Origin: Erythrobacter sp. CCH5-A1
Lineage (GTDB): Bacteria; Pseudomonadota; Alphaproteobacteria; Sphingomonadales; Sphingomonadaceae
DNA: 64,000 nucleotides
Reading direction: 5' to 3'
Assembly: GCF_001557115.1 (NCBI RefSeq)
Contig: NZ_LSKQ01000177.1
Span: 5,744 to 69,743 of the forward strand
Both the position numbers and the translations under genes were made by a program. This document shows, piece by piece, positions 28,577 to 37,561 of the stretch. Below the pieces are notes generated by a model that was given only the letters and a program-made list of their open reading frames with translations, was not told where the DNA came from and searched no databases. Every line of letters starts with the position of its first letter. The first letter of the stretch is position 1.

Positions 28577-29791
28577 ATGCCGACCGAAACGCTCGCCTTC
28601 CCGACCTCTGCGGGCCACACCCTCGAAGGCGCGCTCGAACTGCCGACCGGGCTGGTGCGCGGGGCGGCGCTGTTCGCGCATTGCTTCACCTGCACCAAGC
28701 AGAGCCGCGCCGCAGTCGCGGTGTCGCGCGCGCTGGCGCGGCAGGGGATTGCGTGCCTGAGGTTCGATTTCACCGGGCTGGGCGGGAGCGAGGGCGATTT
28801 CGGGCGCGCCGGCTTCGCCACCGATATGGCCGATCTGGTCGCCGGTGCCGAGGCGCTCGCCGCGCGCTTCGATGGCCCGCTGCTGTTGGTGGGCCACAGC
28901 CTTGGCGGCGCGGCAGTGCTGGCGGCGGCAGCGCTGCTCGGCGAGGACAAGATCGCCGCCATCGCGACCATCGGCGCGCCGTCCGACGTGCCCCATGTGC
29001 TCCACGTGATCGAGGGCGATCACGACGCGATCCGGCGCGACGGGGCAGGGCCGGTCCGGATCGGCGGGCAGGCCTTCACGCTCAGCGCCTCGTTTCTCGA
29101 TGCGGCGGGTGACGTCGATCTGCTGGAAGTGGTCGGCACGCTCAGGGTCCCGTTCCTGTGCCTCCATTCGCCCACCGACACCATCGTCGGGATCGAGCAC
29201 GCAGCCGCCTTGTTCGAGGCCGCCTTCCACCCCAAGAGCTTCGTCAGCCTCGCGGGCGCCGATCACTTGCTGACCCGCGCCGAGGACGCCAATTTCGCCG
29301 CGACCGTGATCGCGGGCTGGGCGGGGCGCTACCTGCCGATGCGATCGGACTGGCCGATGCCCGAAGAGGGCGTGGTGGTGCAGACCGGCCACGGCAAGTT
29401 CGGCACCGAGGTCCACACCACCGCGCACCGCTTCATCGCCGACGAGCCGCGCTCCTACGGCGGCGACGAGAGCGGGCCGACGCCCTACGACCTGCTGCTC
29501 GCCGCGCTCGGCACCTGCACCGCGATGACCATGAAGCTCTACGCCGACCAGAAGGGCTGGCCTTTCGCAGGCGCGCGCATCCACCTCACCCACGAGCGCA
29601 ATCATGCCGAGGATCTGATGCATGCGCTCGAACCGGGCGAGCAGGCGCAGGCGCTCCACCGCGCCATCACGCTGCTCGGCGATGCGCTCACCGCCGAGCA
29701 GCGCGCCAAGATCATCGCCATCGCCGACAAGTGCCCGGTGCACCGCACGCTCGAAGGGCATCTTCACATCCACACCAGCGTCACCGACTGA
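28577..29791 (+). CDS. Fusion of alpha/beta hydrolase and OsmC domains
   Basis: A 404-residue two-domain protein. Residues 1-255 form an alpha/beta hydrolase with GHSLGG (106-111, Ser108), Asp201 in SPTDTIVG and His230 in GADHLL as the probable triad. Residues 265-404 form an OsmC/Ohr-like domain with Cys314 (LGTCTAMTMKLYA) and Cys386 (DKCPVHRTLEG), the peroxidatic and resolving cysteines of organic hydroperoxide reductases. The fusion is known in proteobacterial databases, and its substrate is not settled; coupled ester cleavage and peroxide reduction is a reasonable inference. It is divergent from the beta-lactamase-fold gene with 95 bp between. Confidence 0.92.
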   Translation: MPTETLAFPTSAGHTLEGALELPTGLVRGAALFAHCFTCTKQSRAAVAVSRALARQGIACLRFDFTGLGGSEGDFGRAGFATDMADLVAGAEALAARFDGPLLLVGHSLGGAAVLAAAALLGEDKIAAIATIGAPSDVPHVLHVIEGDHDAIRRDGAGPVRIGGQAFTLSASFLDAAGDVDLLEVVGTLRVPFLCLHSPTDTIVGIEHAAALFEAAFHPKSFVSLAGADHLLTRAEDANFAATVIAGWAGRYLPMRSDWPMPEEGVVVQTGHGKFGTEVHTTAHRFIADEPRSYGGDESGPTPYDLLLAALGTCTAMTMKLYADQKGWPFAGARIHLTHERNHAEDLMHALEPGEQAQALHRAITLLGDALTAEQRAKIIAIADKCPVHRTLEGHLHIHTSVTD

Positions 29792-29858
29792 GGAATTTCC
29801 CCGAGGCTGTGGGCCTTGCCGGTGGACTTGCGCGCCCCCGCGCGGCAGACGCAGGGCC

Positions 29859-31046
29859 ATGGGGCTCGACAATATCCGCAAGGCAGAATGGCTCGAACCC
29901 GGGCGAGTGCGCGGCTATCTGCTGCTGCTGGCGCTGGTGAATGCCGGGGCGGTCGCTTACCTGCTGCTGACCCAGAGGGGCGGGGTGGATGCCAACGGAT
30001 TTCTGATCGGCACCGATTTCATCAGCTTCTGGACCTCGGGCCGGATGCTGCAGGCGGGCGCGAATGTCTATGACACCGCAGCGCATGTCGCTGCGCAGCG
30101 CGAATTCTACGCGATCCCGGGCGAGTATACCGCCTTCTTCTATCCCCCCAATTTCCTTCCCTTCGTCTGGCCGCTAGGGTTGTTGCCCTATTTCCCCGCG
30201 CTCGGCGGCTGGCTGGCGGTGACGGGGGCTGCGTTTCTGGCAGCGATCCGGGCGTGGTTCCGCGCGCTCGGCCTCAAGGGCCCCGCGCTGGTGCTCATCG
30301 TGGCCTTCCCACCGGTGTTCGTCACGCTGACCCACGGGCAGACGTCTTTCCTTGTGGCTGCGCTGCTCGGGGGCGGGCTGCTGCTGACCGGGCGGCGGCC
30401 GTGGCTGGCGGGCCTGCTTATCGGGCTTGCGACGATCAAGCCGCAGTTCGGGCTGCTCGTCCCGTTGGCGCTTCTGGCATGCGGCCAGTGGCGCACGATC
30501 GCCTCGGCGGGGGTAACCGCCCTCGCGCTGGCGGGCTTCGCCGCACTCGCCTTCAGCCCTGACGTCTGGGCCGATTGGCTCGCGATCACCCGCACGGCCA
30601 GCACGGCGACAGCAGACGGCAATATCGGCTTCGCCAAGATGGTGAGCGTGTTCGCCGGCCTCAGCCTCATCGGCGTGCCTGCGTCAGCGGCGATGGCGGT
30701 GCAGGTCGCCGTCTCGCTGGCGCTGGCGGCGGCCGTGGTTGCGGCAAGCTGGCGGCGCGCCATGACGCCGGGGCTGGCCGCGCTGGTCCTCGCCGGAGCG
30801 CCGCTCGCCACGCCCTTCGTGCTCGATTACGACATGGTGCTGACCGCCTTCCCGCTCGCTTTCCTGTTCGCCCGCGCGCGGGCCGAGGGTTTCGCCGATT
30901 GGGAGCGCATCACCATCGCCGTAGCTTTCGCAGCGGCGGCCTTCGCCCGGCCGCTGGCGATCAACCTCGGCGTGCCGATCATGCCGTTGGTGCTTGGCGC
31001 GCTATTCCTGGCGGTGTTCCGCAGGGTGCGGGGCGAGGCCGCCTAA
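29859..31046 (+). CDS. GT87/DUF2029 family membrane protein
   Basis: A 395-residue protein with about ten hydrophobic segments. ISFWTSGRMLQAGANVYD near residue 50, followed by FFYPPNFLPFVWPLGLL, is typical of DUF2029 (GT87), the family that includes mycobacterial polyprenol-phosphate mannosyltransferases; the Asp normally after the first helix is seen in TDFISFW. In alphaproteobacteria its acceptor is unknown. The chosen ATG at 29859 avoids a long unsupported N-terminal extension. It ends in a 4-bp overlap with the convergent small membrane gene. Confidence 0.85.
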   Translation: MGLDNIRKAEWLEPGRVRGYLLLLALVNAGAVAYLLLTQRGGVDANGFLIGTDFISFWTSGRMLQAGANVYDTAAHVAAQREFYAIPGEYTAFFYPPNFLPFVWPLGLLPYFPALGGWLAVTGAAFLAAIRAWFRALGLKGPALVLIVAFPPVFVTLTHGQTSFLVAALLGGGLLLTGRRPWLAGLLIGLATIKPQFGLLVPLALLACGQWRTIASAGVTALALAGFAALAFSPDVWADWLAITRTASTATADGNIGFAKMVSVFAGLSLIGVPASAAMAVQVAVSLALAAAVVAASWRRAMTPGLAALVLAGAPLATPFVLDYDMVLTAFPLAFLFARARAEGFADWERITIAVAFAAAAFARPLAINLGVPIMPLVLGALFLAVFRRVRGEAA

Positions 31047-31399
31047 CCCCGCGCCGCTGCGCCGAGGCAGACGAACCCGAGTTGCAGCACGAACATGGTC
31101 GCGGTCGCGACCTGCCATCCGGTGCCCGCCGCCTTCATGCCGCGGTCCCAGGTCCACGCACCCAGCACGCCGGTCGCGGCGGCCGAAAGCACGATGGTGA
31201 CCCATGCGGGCTTCGCCAGCAGCACGACGAACAGGAAGGTCAGCATAACGGCCTGCAGCAGGAAAGCCGCAGTGAACCATGCAATCGGCACCGGGCGATA
31301 GGCGGCATCTGGCATGTGCCAGTCGGGCAGCGCGGTGTCGGGCCGGGCGATGCGGCGATCACCGGCCATGATGTCGGCTTCGTCGCCCTCGTCAGGCAT
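31043..31399 (-). CDS. Small membrane protein downstream of parE
   Basis: A 118-residue protein with an acidic N-terminus (MPDEGDEADIMAGD), then three hydrophobic segments (about 40-60, 66-84 and 96-114). No domain is recognised. The ATG lies inside the last codons of parE, an 8-bp overlap, so it is translated from the parE transcript. Its stop overlaps the convergent GT87 gene by 4 bp. Function unknown. Confidence 0.65.
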   Translation of the reverse strand: MPDEGDEADIMAGDRRIARPDTALPDWHMPDAAYRPVPIAWFTAAFLLQAVMLTFLFVVLLAKPAWVTIVLSAAATGVLGAWTWDRGMKAAGTGWQVATATMFVLQLGFVCLGAAARG

Positions 31400-33395
31400 C
31401 GATCAGGTCGCGGTCGACGTCGCTTGCGCGGTTCTGGATGAAGTTGAAGCGGTGTTCGGGGTTGCGACCCATCAGCTCGTCGACGAGCCGCGCGACACCG
31501 GCACGGTCCTCGAACTCCTGCGGCAGAGTGATGCGGATCAGCCCGCGCGTTTCGGGTGCCATCGTGGTTTCGCGCAGCTGCTGAGGGTTCATCTCGCCGA
31601 GGCCCTTGAAGCGGGCGACCTCGACCTTCTTGCCCTTGAACACCGTCGCTTCCAGCTCCGCCCGGTGCGCGTCGTCGCGGGCGTAGCGGCTCTCCTTGCC
31701 GGCGGTCAGCCGGTAGAGCGGGGGCTGGGCGAGGAACAGGTGGCCGCGCCGCACGATGTCGGGCATTTCCTGGAAGAAGAAGGTCATCAGCAGCGTCGCG
31801 ATATGGGCGCCGTCGACGTCCGCGTCGGTCATGATGATGACGCGGTCATAGCGCAGCGCCGATGCGTCGCAGTCCTTGCGGGTGCCGCAACCGAGGGCAA
31901 GTATCAGGTCGGCGATTTCGCTGTTGGCGCGGATCTTGTCGGCGGTGGCGCTGGCGACATTGAGGATCTTGCCGCGGATCGGCAGGATTGCCTGGCTCTT
32001 GCGGTCGCGCGCCTGCTTGGCGCTGCCGCCCGCGGAATCGCCCTCGACGATGAACAACTCTGTCTCGCGCCCGCCTTCACCGCTGCAATCGGTGAGCTTT
32101 CCGGGCAGGCGCAGCTTCTTGGCGTTGGTGGCGGTTTTGCGCTTGATCTCGCGTTCCTGCTTGCGCTTCAAACGCTCGTCCATCCGCTCCATCACCTCGC
32201 CGAGCAGCGCCTTGCCGCGCTCCATATTGTCGGTGAGGAAGTGGTCGAAATGGTCGCGCACCGCGTTTTCGACCAGGCGCGCAGCCTCGGGCGAAGTCAG
32301 GCGGTCCTTGGTCTGCGACTGGAACTGCGGATCGCGGATGAAGACGCTGAGCATCACCTCGGCGCCGGTCATCACGTCGTCGGCGGTGATGTCCTTGGCC
32401 TTCTTCTGGCCGACCAGCTCGCCGAAGGCACGAAGCCCGCGGGTCAGCGCGGTGCGCAGGCCCTGCTCGTGGGTGCCGCCATCGGGCGTCGGCACGGTGT
32501 TGCAATACCAGCTGGTGGCGCCGTCCGAATAGAGCGGCCAGGCGATCGCCCATTCGACGCGGCCCTGCTGGACACCATCGACGCTCGGAAAATCCTGCGT
32601 GCCCGCGAAGGGCTGGGCGGTGACACATTCGCGCGTGCCGACCTGTTCGGCGAGGTGATCGGCGAGGCCGCCCGGGAACTTGAACACCGCTTCGGCAGGA
32701 ACCTCCTCGCTGGCGAGCGAGGCTGCGCATTTCCAGCGGATTTCCACGCCAGCGAAGAGATAGGCCTTCGACCGCGCGAGCTTGAACAACCGCTTGGGGT
32801 TGAAGCTGCGATCGCCGAAAATCTCGGCGTCGGGCACAAAGCTCACCGTCGTGCCGCGCCGGTTGGGGGTGGGGCCGAGGTTCTGGATTGGGCCTTGCGT
32901 GACGCCGCGCGAGAACTCCTGCGCATAGAGCTGCTTGTCGCGCGCCACCTCGACGCGGGTATGGACCGAAAGCGCGTTGACCACGCTGACGCCGACGCCG
33001 TGGAGGCCCCCGCTGGTCGCATAGGCTTTCCCCGAAAACTTGCCGCCCGAGTGCAGCGTCGAAAGGATCACCTCGAGCGTCGATTTGCCGGGAAACTTGG
33101 GGTGCTCGTCGACAGGAATGCCGCGCCCGTTGTCGGCGATGCTCAGCCGGTTGCCTTCATCGAGCCGCACCTCGATCCGCGTCGCATGGCCTGCGACCGC
33201 CTCGTCCATCGCGTTGTCGAGCACTTCGGCGGCGAGATGGTGGTAGGCGCGGTCATCGGTCCCGCCGATATACATGCCGGGCCGGCGCCGGACGGGTTCG
33301 AGCCCTTCGAGTACCTCGATGGCAGAGGCGTTGTAATCGCCGCTCGATGTGGGCGTGTTGGCGAAAAGGTCGTCGGGAGTGGGTTCTGAGGCCAT
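31392..33395 (-). CDS. parE: DNA topoisomerase IV subunit B
   Basis: ATPase subunit of topoisomerase IV, which unlinks daughter chromosomes. 667 residues. The GHKL ATPase motifs EVLDNAMDEAVAGHA, DNGRGIPVDEHPK and GGLHGVGVSVVNAL are in the N-terminal third, and the TOPRIM domain begins with ELFIVEGDSAGGSAKQA and continues with TDADVDGAHIATLL. Length and the short C-terminus fit ParE rather than GyrB. The ATG at 33395 is used because MASEPTPDDLF leads directly into DYNASAIEVLEGLEPVR. parC is not in the window, which is usual in this group. Confidence 0.96.
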   Translation of the reverse strand: MASEPTPDDLFANTPTSSGDYNASAIEVLEGLEPVRRRPGMYIGGTDDRAYHHLAAEVLDNAMDEAVAGHATRIEVRLDEGNRLSIADNGRGIPVDEHPKFPGKSTLEVILSTLHSGGKFSGKAYATSGGLHGVGVSVVNALSVHTRVEVARDKQLYAQEFSRGVTQGPIQNLGPTPNRRGTTVSFVPDAEIFGDRSFNPKRLFKLARSKAYLFAGVEIRWKCAASLASEEVPAEAVFKFPGGLADHLAEQVGTRECVTAQPFAGTQDFPSVDGVQQGRVEWAIAWPLYSDGATSWYCNTVPTPDGGTHEQGLRTALTRGLRAFGELVGQKKAKDITADDVMTGAEVMLSVFIRDPQFQSQTKDRLTSPEAARLVENAVRDHFDHFLTDNMERGKALLGEVMERMDERLKRKQEREIKRKTATNAKKLRLPGKLTDCSGEGGRETELFIVEGDSAGGSAKQARDRKSQAILPIRGKILNVASATADKIRANSEIADLILALGCGTRKDCDASALRYDRVIIMTDADVDGAHIATLLMTFFFQEMPDIVRRGHLFLAQPPLYRLTAGKESRYARDDAHRAELEATVFKGKKVEVARFKGLGEMNPQQLRETTMAPETRGLIRITLPQEFEDRAGVARLVDELMGRNPEHRFNFIQNRASDVDRDLIDA

Positions 33396-33450
33396 GCGTT
33401 CGGTTATAGGGCCGCGCGCGCCTGCCTCAAGCCACCCCCCGCGCTTATAC

Positions 33451-34656
33451 TCACTTGCCGAAGCCGGCCGGTGCCGGATCGACCGCCGTGACTTCGCCGC
33501 CCTTGACCTCGCGCACCTCCAGCGCCCGCTCGACCACGCCGTTGCGGGCAAAGCGGAAGGCCCCGTCGACCCCGAGGAACCCGCCCTTGTCGTAGAGCTG
33601 CTCACGCGGGAAGGGCGTGCCGACCTTCCACTCGCGCGCGACGCGCAAGGTGAGCAGCACCGCATCATAGCCGAGCGTCGCCACGCGGAAGGGCTGGCCT
33701 CCGAACCGCGAGGCATAGCTGTCGGCGAAGCGGCGGAATCGCTGGTCGGAGACGGCCGAGAACAGCGCGCCTTCGAGGGCCGGGGTACGGGCGAGCACTG
33801 CCTCGCCGCTCCACAGCTCGGTGCCGAGGATGCGGGTGCGGTTGCGCGCGGACTTGTTGAGCTCGCCCGCAGCATCGACCCCGAGCCGCGCCGAATCTGC
33901 GATCAGCACGGTGTCATAGCCGCCGGCCGCGCGCAGACGGGCGGCGGCGCTGACGATCGAGGTGTTGCCGCGCGCGTAGCTCTCCTTGCGGACCAGCGCG
34001 CCGCCGTAATCGCGCAGCGCGTTCTCGAAGGAGGACAGCGCGCGCGTGCCGTAGTCGCCCTCGGGCGCGAGCACGGCGAACTTCGCCGCGCCTCGGCTGC
34101 GAGCGTATTGGACGGAGCGGCGGATCGATTGCTCGGGCAGGTGGCCGATCACGAAGACGTCAGCCGCCGCCACGCTCGCATCATTGGCAAAGGCGATGAC
34201 CGGCACTCCCGCGGGCCGCGCAGCGGCCTGCACCTGCGGGACGGCATCGGCGGTCAGCGGGCCGAGGATCAGCCTGTTGCCATCGGCAATCGCCTTTCTC
34301 GCCGCAGTCGTGATGCCTTCGGAGGTGTCGTAGGTGGTGATGCGCAGGTTGTCCGCGCCGGTATCTAGCAGCGCCATTGTGGTCGCATTGGCGATCGCCT
34401 GGCCGACCGGCGCGGTATCGCCCGACAGCGGCACCAGCAGCGCGATACGATGGCGGCCGGTGTCGGTGGGGAGCGCGGTCGCCGAAGGCTCGGGCGCGGG
34501 CGCGGGGGGCGGGGCGGTCACGACCTCGGTCTTGGGCACAACCGCGCAGGCGCTCGCCAGCAGCGCGGCGCCCGCCACCGCCAGGTTGCGCGCCCGCAGG
34601 CTCTTGGCTGCGGCGACAAACGATCCAGCCCAATTCGGCCTCTTCCAAAGCTTCAT
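33451..34656 (-). CDS. Penicillin-binding protein activator, LpoA-like lipoprotein
   Basis: A 401-residue protein with a periplasmic-binding-protein fold of type I. A positively charged start, a hydrophobic stretch and Cys37 in LLASAC form a lipoprotein signal, slightly off consensus. RHIALLVPLSGD-like RIALLVPLSGDTAPVGQA opens the first lobe, and GYDAVLLTLRVAREW is in the second. Proteins of this type in alphaproteobacteria resemble LpoA, which activates PBP1A from the outer membrane; an ABC-transport role is the alternative. ATG 34656 is chosen because rsmI starts divergently at 34683, leaving a 26-bp gap, so the two promoters must overlap neighbouring genes. Confidence 0.85.
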   Translation of the reverse strand: MKLWKRPNWAGSFVAAAKSLRARNLAVAGAALLASACAVVPKTEVVTAPPPAPAPEPSATALPTDTGRHRIALLVPLSGDTAPVGQAIANATTMALLDTGADNLRITTYDTSEGITTAARKAIADGNRLILGPLTADAVPQVQAAARPAGVPVIAFANDASVAAADVFVIGHLPEQSIRRSVQYARSRGAAKFAVLAPEGDYGTRALSSFENALRDYGGALVRKESYARGNTSIVSAAARLRAAGGYDTVLIADSARLGVDAAGELNKSARNRTRILGTELWSGEAVLARTPALEGALFSAVSDQRFRRFADSYASRFGGQPFRVATLGYDAVLLTLRVAREWKVGTPFPREQLYDKGGFLGVDGAFRFARNGVVERALEVREVKGGEVTAVDPAPAGFGK

Positions 34657-34682
34657 TCTTGCCGACCCCTCAGTCGTGCGCC

Positions 34683-35555
34683 ATGGACGAAAGCGTGGCG
34701 TCCGTGGAACTTCCATCCCTTCCCGCGTGGGAACCCGTACCCGGGCTGTATATCCTTGCGACCCCGATTGGCAATCTTGGAGACATCACCCTGCGCGCGC
34801 TGGCCGTTCTCCAAGGCGCGGCGCTGATTGCCTGCGAGGATACGCGGGTGACGGGTAAGCTCTTGAAACATTACGGTATCAAGGCAAGGCTTCAGCGATT
34901 GGACGACCATGCCGGGCCCGAAACCCGCGCGCGGGTGATCGACGAGGCGAGGCAGGCGGCGGTTGTGCTGGTGTCGGATGCGGGCACGCCGCTGATCTCC
35001 GACCCCGGCTACCGCCTGGTGCGCGAGGCGCGCGCGGCAGGAGTCATGGTCACCAGCATCCCGGGGGCCTGCGCGGCGGTTGCAGCACTGGCCATGGCGG
35101 GATTGGCGAGCGACCGCTTCCTGTTCGCCGGCTTCCTGCCGGTGAAGGACAAGGCGCGCGGAGAGGCGCTTGAGGAATTGGCGGACGTTGCCGCAACGCT
35201 GGTCTTCTACGAGACTGCACCACGCCTCGAAAAATCGCTTCTGGCGATCGCGCAGCTGTGGCCGGAGCGCGAGGTGGCGGTCGCGCGCGAGCTCACCAAG
35301 CTCCATGAGGAATGTCGCACCGGTACCGCCGCGGCGCTTGCTGCCCATTACGCCGCGCACCCGCCCAAGGGCGAGATCGTGCTGCTGGTCAGCCCGCCCT
35401 CGGAGAGCGAGGCCCCGCTGCTCGATACCGACGCGCTGCTGCGCGCGGCGCTCGTCGAGGCAGGGCCGGGCAAGGCGGCGGGCGTCGTGGCCAAGGCGAC
35501 CGGCATCGACCGCGCGACGCTCTACGCTCGTGCGCTGGAACTGAAGGGCGCATGA
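34683..35555 (+). CDS. rsmI: 16S rRNA (cytidine(1402)-2'-O)-methyltransferase
   Basis: Methylates the 2'-hydroxyl of C1402 in the ribosomal decoding centre. 290 residues. LYILATPIGNLGDITLRAL, ALIACEDTRVTGKLL and VSDAGTPLISDPGYRLV are the family blocks, in the tetrapyrrole-methylase fold. It overlaps yraN by 4 bp (ATGA), and the lpoA-like gene is divergent. The order lpoA-like / rsmI-yraN is common in proteobacteria. Confidence 0.96.
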   Translation: MDESVASVELPSLPAWEPVPGLYILATPIGNLGDITLRALAVLQGAALIACEDTRVTGKLLKHYGIKARLQRLDDHAGPETRARVIDEARQAAVVLVSDAGTPLISDPGYRLVREARAAGVMVTSIPGACAAVAALAMAGLASDRFLFAGFLPVKDKARGEALEELADVAATLVFYETAPRLEKSLLAIAQLWPEREVAVARELTKLHEECRTGTAAALAAHYAAHPPKGEIVLLVSPPSESEAPLLDTDALLRAALVEAGPGKAAGVVAKATGIDRATLYARALELKGA

Positions 35556-35929
35556 CCAGCCCCCGCACCCCCGAACAGCGGCACGAGGCCGACAGCCGCG
35601 GCCGCGAAGGCGAGGCCGAGGCCGCGATGTGGCTAGCCCATCAAGGCTGGCGGATCGTGGCGGAACGTGTGAAGACCAGGGCGGGAGAGATCGATCTCAT
35701 CGCCAAGCGCACCGGCCTTGTCGCCTTTGTCGAGGTCAAGTGGCGCACCCGCACAGCCGCGCTCGCCGATGCGATCGACGAACGCCGCCTCGCGCGGGTT
35801 GCGGCGGCGGTCGAATGCGTGTGGCAGGACTATGCCACCGATGGCGAGGACATCCGCATCGACGTCATCCTGCTTGCGCCCGGCCGGAAGCCCACCCACA
35901 TCGAAAACGCCTGGATGCCTTTCGGCTGA
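35552..35929 (+). CDS. yraN: YraN family (UPF0102) endonuclease-like protein
   Basis: A 125-residue protein with a restriction-endonuclease-like core. GREGEAEAAMWLAHQGW near residue 20 and AGEIDLIAKRTGLVAFVEVK (about 44-63) contain the E/D-xK pattern of the family. The biological role is not established; links to Holliday junction processing have been proposed for relatives. It starts within the rsmI stop and is followed after 18 bp by gshB. Confidence 0.92.
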   Translation: MTSPRTPEQRHEADSRGREGEAEAAMWLAHQGWRIVAERVKTRAGEIDLIAKRTGLVAFVEVKWRTRTAALADAIDERRLARVAAAVECVWQDYATDGEDIRIDVILLAPGRKPTHIENAWMPFG

Positions 35930-35947
35930 CCCCCTCGGAGTTCCCCC

Positions 35948-36910
35948 ATGAATTTGCGCATCGCCGTCCAGATGGACCCCCTCGACAGCATCAAGATCGC
36001 CGGCGACAGTTCCTTTGCGCTGATGCTGGCAGCGCAGGCGCGCGGGCACAGGCTTTACGAATATCACGTCGAGAGCCTGACGCTCGACGAGGATGACCGG
36101 CTGTTTGCCCACGCCTTTCCGGTGACGGTGCAACGGGTCGAGGGCGACCATTTCACCCGGGGCGAGCAGGTGCGGCTCGATCTCGGCCGGGATGTCGACG
36201 TGGTGCTGATGCGGCAGGATCCGCCGTTCCACATGGGCTACATCACCGCCACGCACCTGCTCGAGCGGATCGGGCACGAGACGCTGGTGGTCAATGACCC
36301 CGCCAATGTCCGCAACAGCCCCGAGAAGGTGATGGTGCTGAACTATCGCCGCTTCATGCCGCCCACGCTGGTGACGCGCAGCGTGGACGAGGTGCGGCGC
36401 TTCATGGCCAGGCACGGCGCCATCGTGGTCAAGCCGATCCACGGCAATGGCGGCAAGGCGATCTTCCGCATCGGCGAGAACGGGGAGAACCTCACCGCCC
36501 TGTTCGAGGTGTTCAACCAGACCTGGCCCGAACCGCACATGGTCCAGCCCTTCCTCCCCGAGGTCGCGAAGGGCGACAAGCGGATCGTGCTGGTGGACGG
36601 CGAGGTGGCGGGCGCGATCAACCGCGTGCCGGGGGAGGGGGAGTTCCGCTCGAACCTCGCGATGGGCGGCAGCGCGCAGCCGACCGAGCTGACGCCGCGC
36701 GAACAGGAAATCTGCGCGGCGCTCGGCCCGGACCTGAAGCGCCTCGGCCTCACTTTCGTCGGGATCGACGTGATCGGCGGCCACTGGCTGACCGAGATCA
36801 ACGTGACGTCCCCCACGGGCATCGTGGCGATTGACCGCTTCAACAACACTGATACGGCGGGCATGATCTGGGATGCGATCGAACGGCGCTTGGCCGAAGG
36901 TCGCGGCTGA
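35948..36910 (+). CDS. gshB: Glutathione synthase
   Basis: ATP-grasp ligase joining gamma-glutamylcysteine and glycine. 320 residues. The N-terminal substrate domain begins MNLRIAVQMDPLDSIKIAGD, then VLMRQDPPFHMGYI, and the ATP-grasp part contains IVVKPIHGNGGKAIF and GGHWLTEINVTSPTG. GGAG lies 8-9 bases before the ATG. It follows yraN closely and precedes dedA by 26 bp, so the four genes from rsmI form one operon. Confidence 0.96.
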   Translation: MNLRIAVQMDPLDSIKIAGDSSFALMLAAQARGHRLYEYHVESLTLDEDDRLFAHAFPVTVQRVEGDHFTRGEQVRLDLGRDVDVVLMRQDPPFHMGYITATHLLERIGHETLVVNDPANVRNSPEKVMVLNYRRFMPPTLVTRSVDEVRRFMARHGAIVVKPIHGNGGKAIFRIGENGENLTALFEVFNQTWPEPHMVQPFLPEVAKGDKRIVLVDGEVAGAINRVPGEGEFRSNLAMGGSAQPTELTPREQEICAALGPDLKRLGLTFVGIDVIGGHWLTEINVTSPTGIVAIDRFNNTDTAGMIWDAIERRLAEGRG

Positions 36911-36936
36911 ACTCCCCCACGACGGACACAAGAGCA

Positions 36937-37560
36937 ATGACGGACTTTCTTATTGGCCTGGTTGAGACCTGGGGCTACCTCGGGGTGGCGGTTGCCATGT
37001 TCCTCGAAAACGTGTTTCCGCCGATCCCGTCGGAGGTAATCATGGGTCTGACCGGCATGGCGGTCGCCGATGGCAAGCTCAGTTTCGCGGGCGCCGTGGC
37101 GGCGGGCACGTTTGGCGCGGTGCTCGGCAACTGGATATGGTACTGGATCGGCCGGACCGTCGGCTATGATCGCTTCCGTCCACTGGTCGACCGCTTCGGA
37201 CGCTGGCTCACGCTCGACTGGCCCGAAGTCGAGAAGATCGTGTCGATCTTCAAGCGGTTCGACAATGTGATCGTGTTCTGGGCGCGTTTCCTGCCGCAGG
37301 TACGCACCATGATCTCGCTGCCGGCGGGGATGCTGCGGATGGGTCAGCTGCGGTTCCTTATCTGGACTTTGCTCGGCACCGGGGTGTGGAACAGCGTGCT
37401 GATCGGGGCAGGCTATATCCTGCGCAACGAATTCAGCCAGTTCGACGAGTATTATGGCTGGGTCGCGGTGGTGATGATTGCGGGCGTCGTGGGACTCTAT
37501 CTCTACCGCGTTGTCACCTGGCGTCCGGCGCAGGCTGGCGGGGAGCAGGAACAGGCCTAG
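36937..37560 (+). CDS. DedA family membrane protein
   Basis: A 207-residue member of the DedA/SNARE-associated superfamily. The signature re-entrant segment is AMFLENVFPPIPSEVIMGLTG (about 20-40), followed by GNWIWYWIGRTVGYDRF and later WARFLPQVRTMISLPAGMLRM. DedA proteins are needed for envelope integrity, and some recycle undecaprenyl phosphate. Which function this copy has is not clear. Its stop is one base from the stop of the convergent xerC gene. Confidence 0.93.
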   Translation: MTDFLIGLVETWGYLGVAVAMFLENVFPPIPSEVIMGLTGMAVADGKLSFAGAVAAGTFGAVLGNWIWYWIGRTVGYDRFRPLVDRFGRWLTLDWPEVEKIVSIFKRFDNVIVFWARFLPQVRTMISLPAGMLRMGQLRFLIWTLLGTGVWNSVLIGAGYILRNEFSQFDEYYGWVAVVMIAGVVGLYLYRVVTWRPAQAGGEQEQA

Positions 37561-37561
37561 C

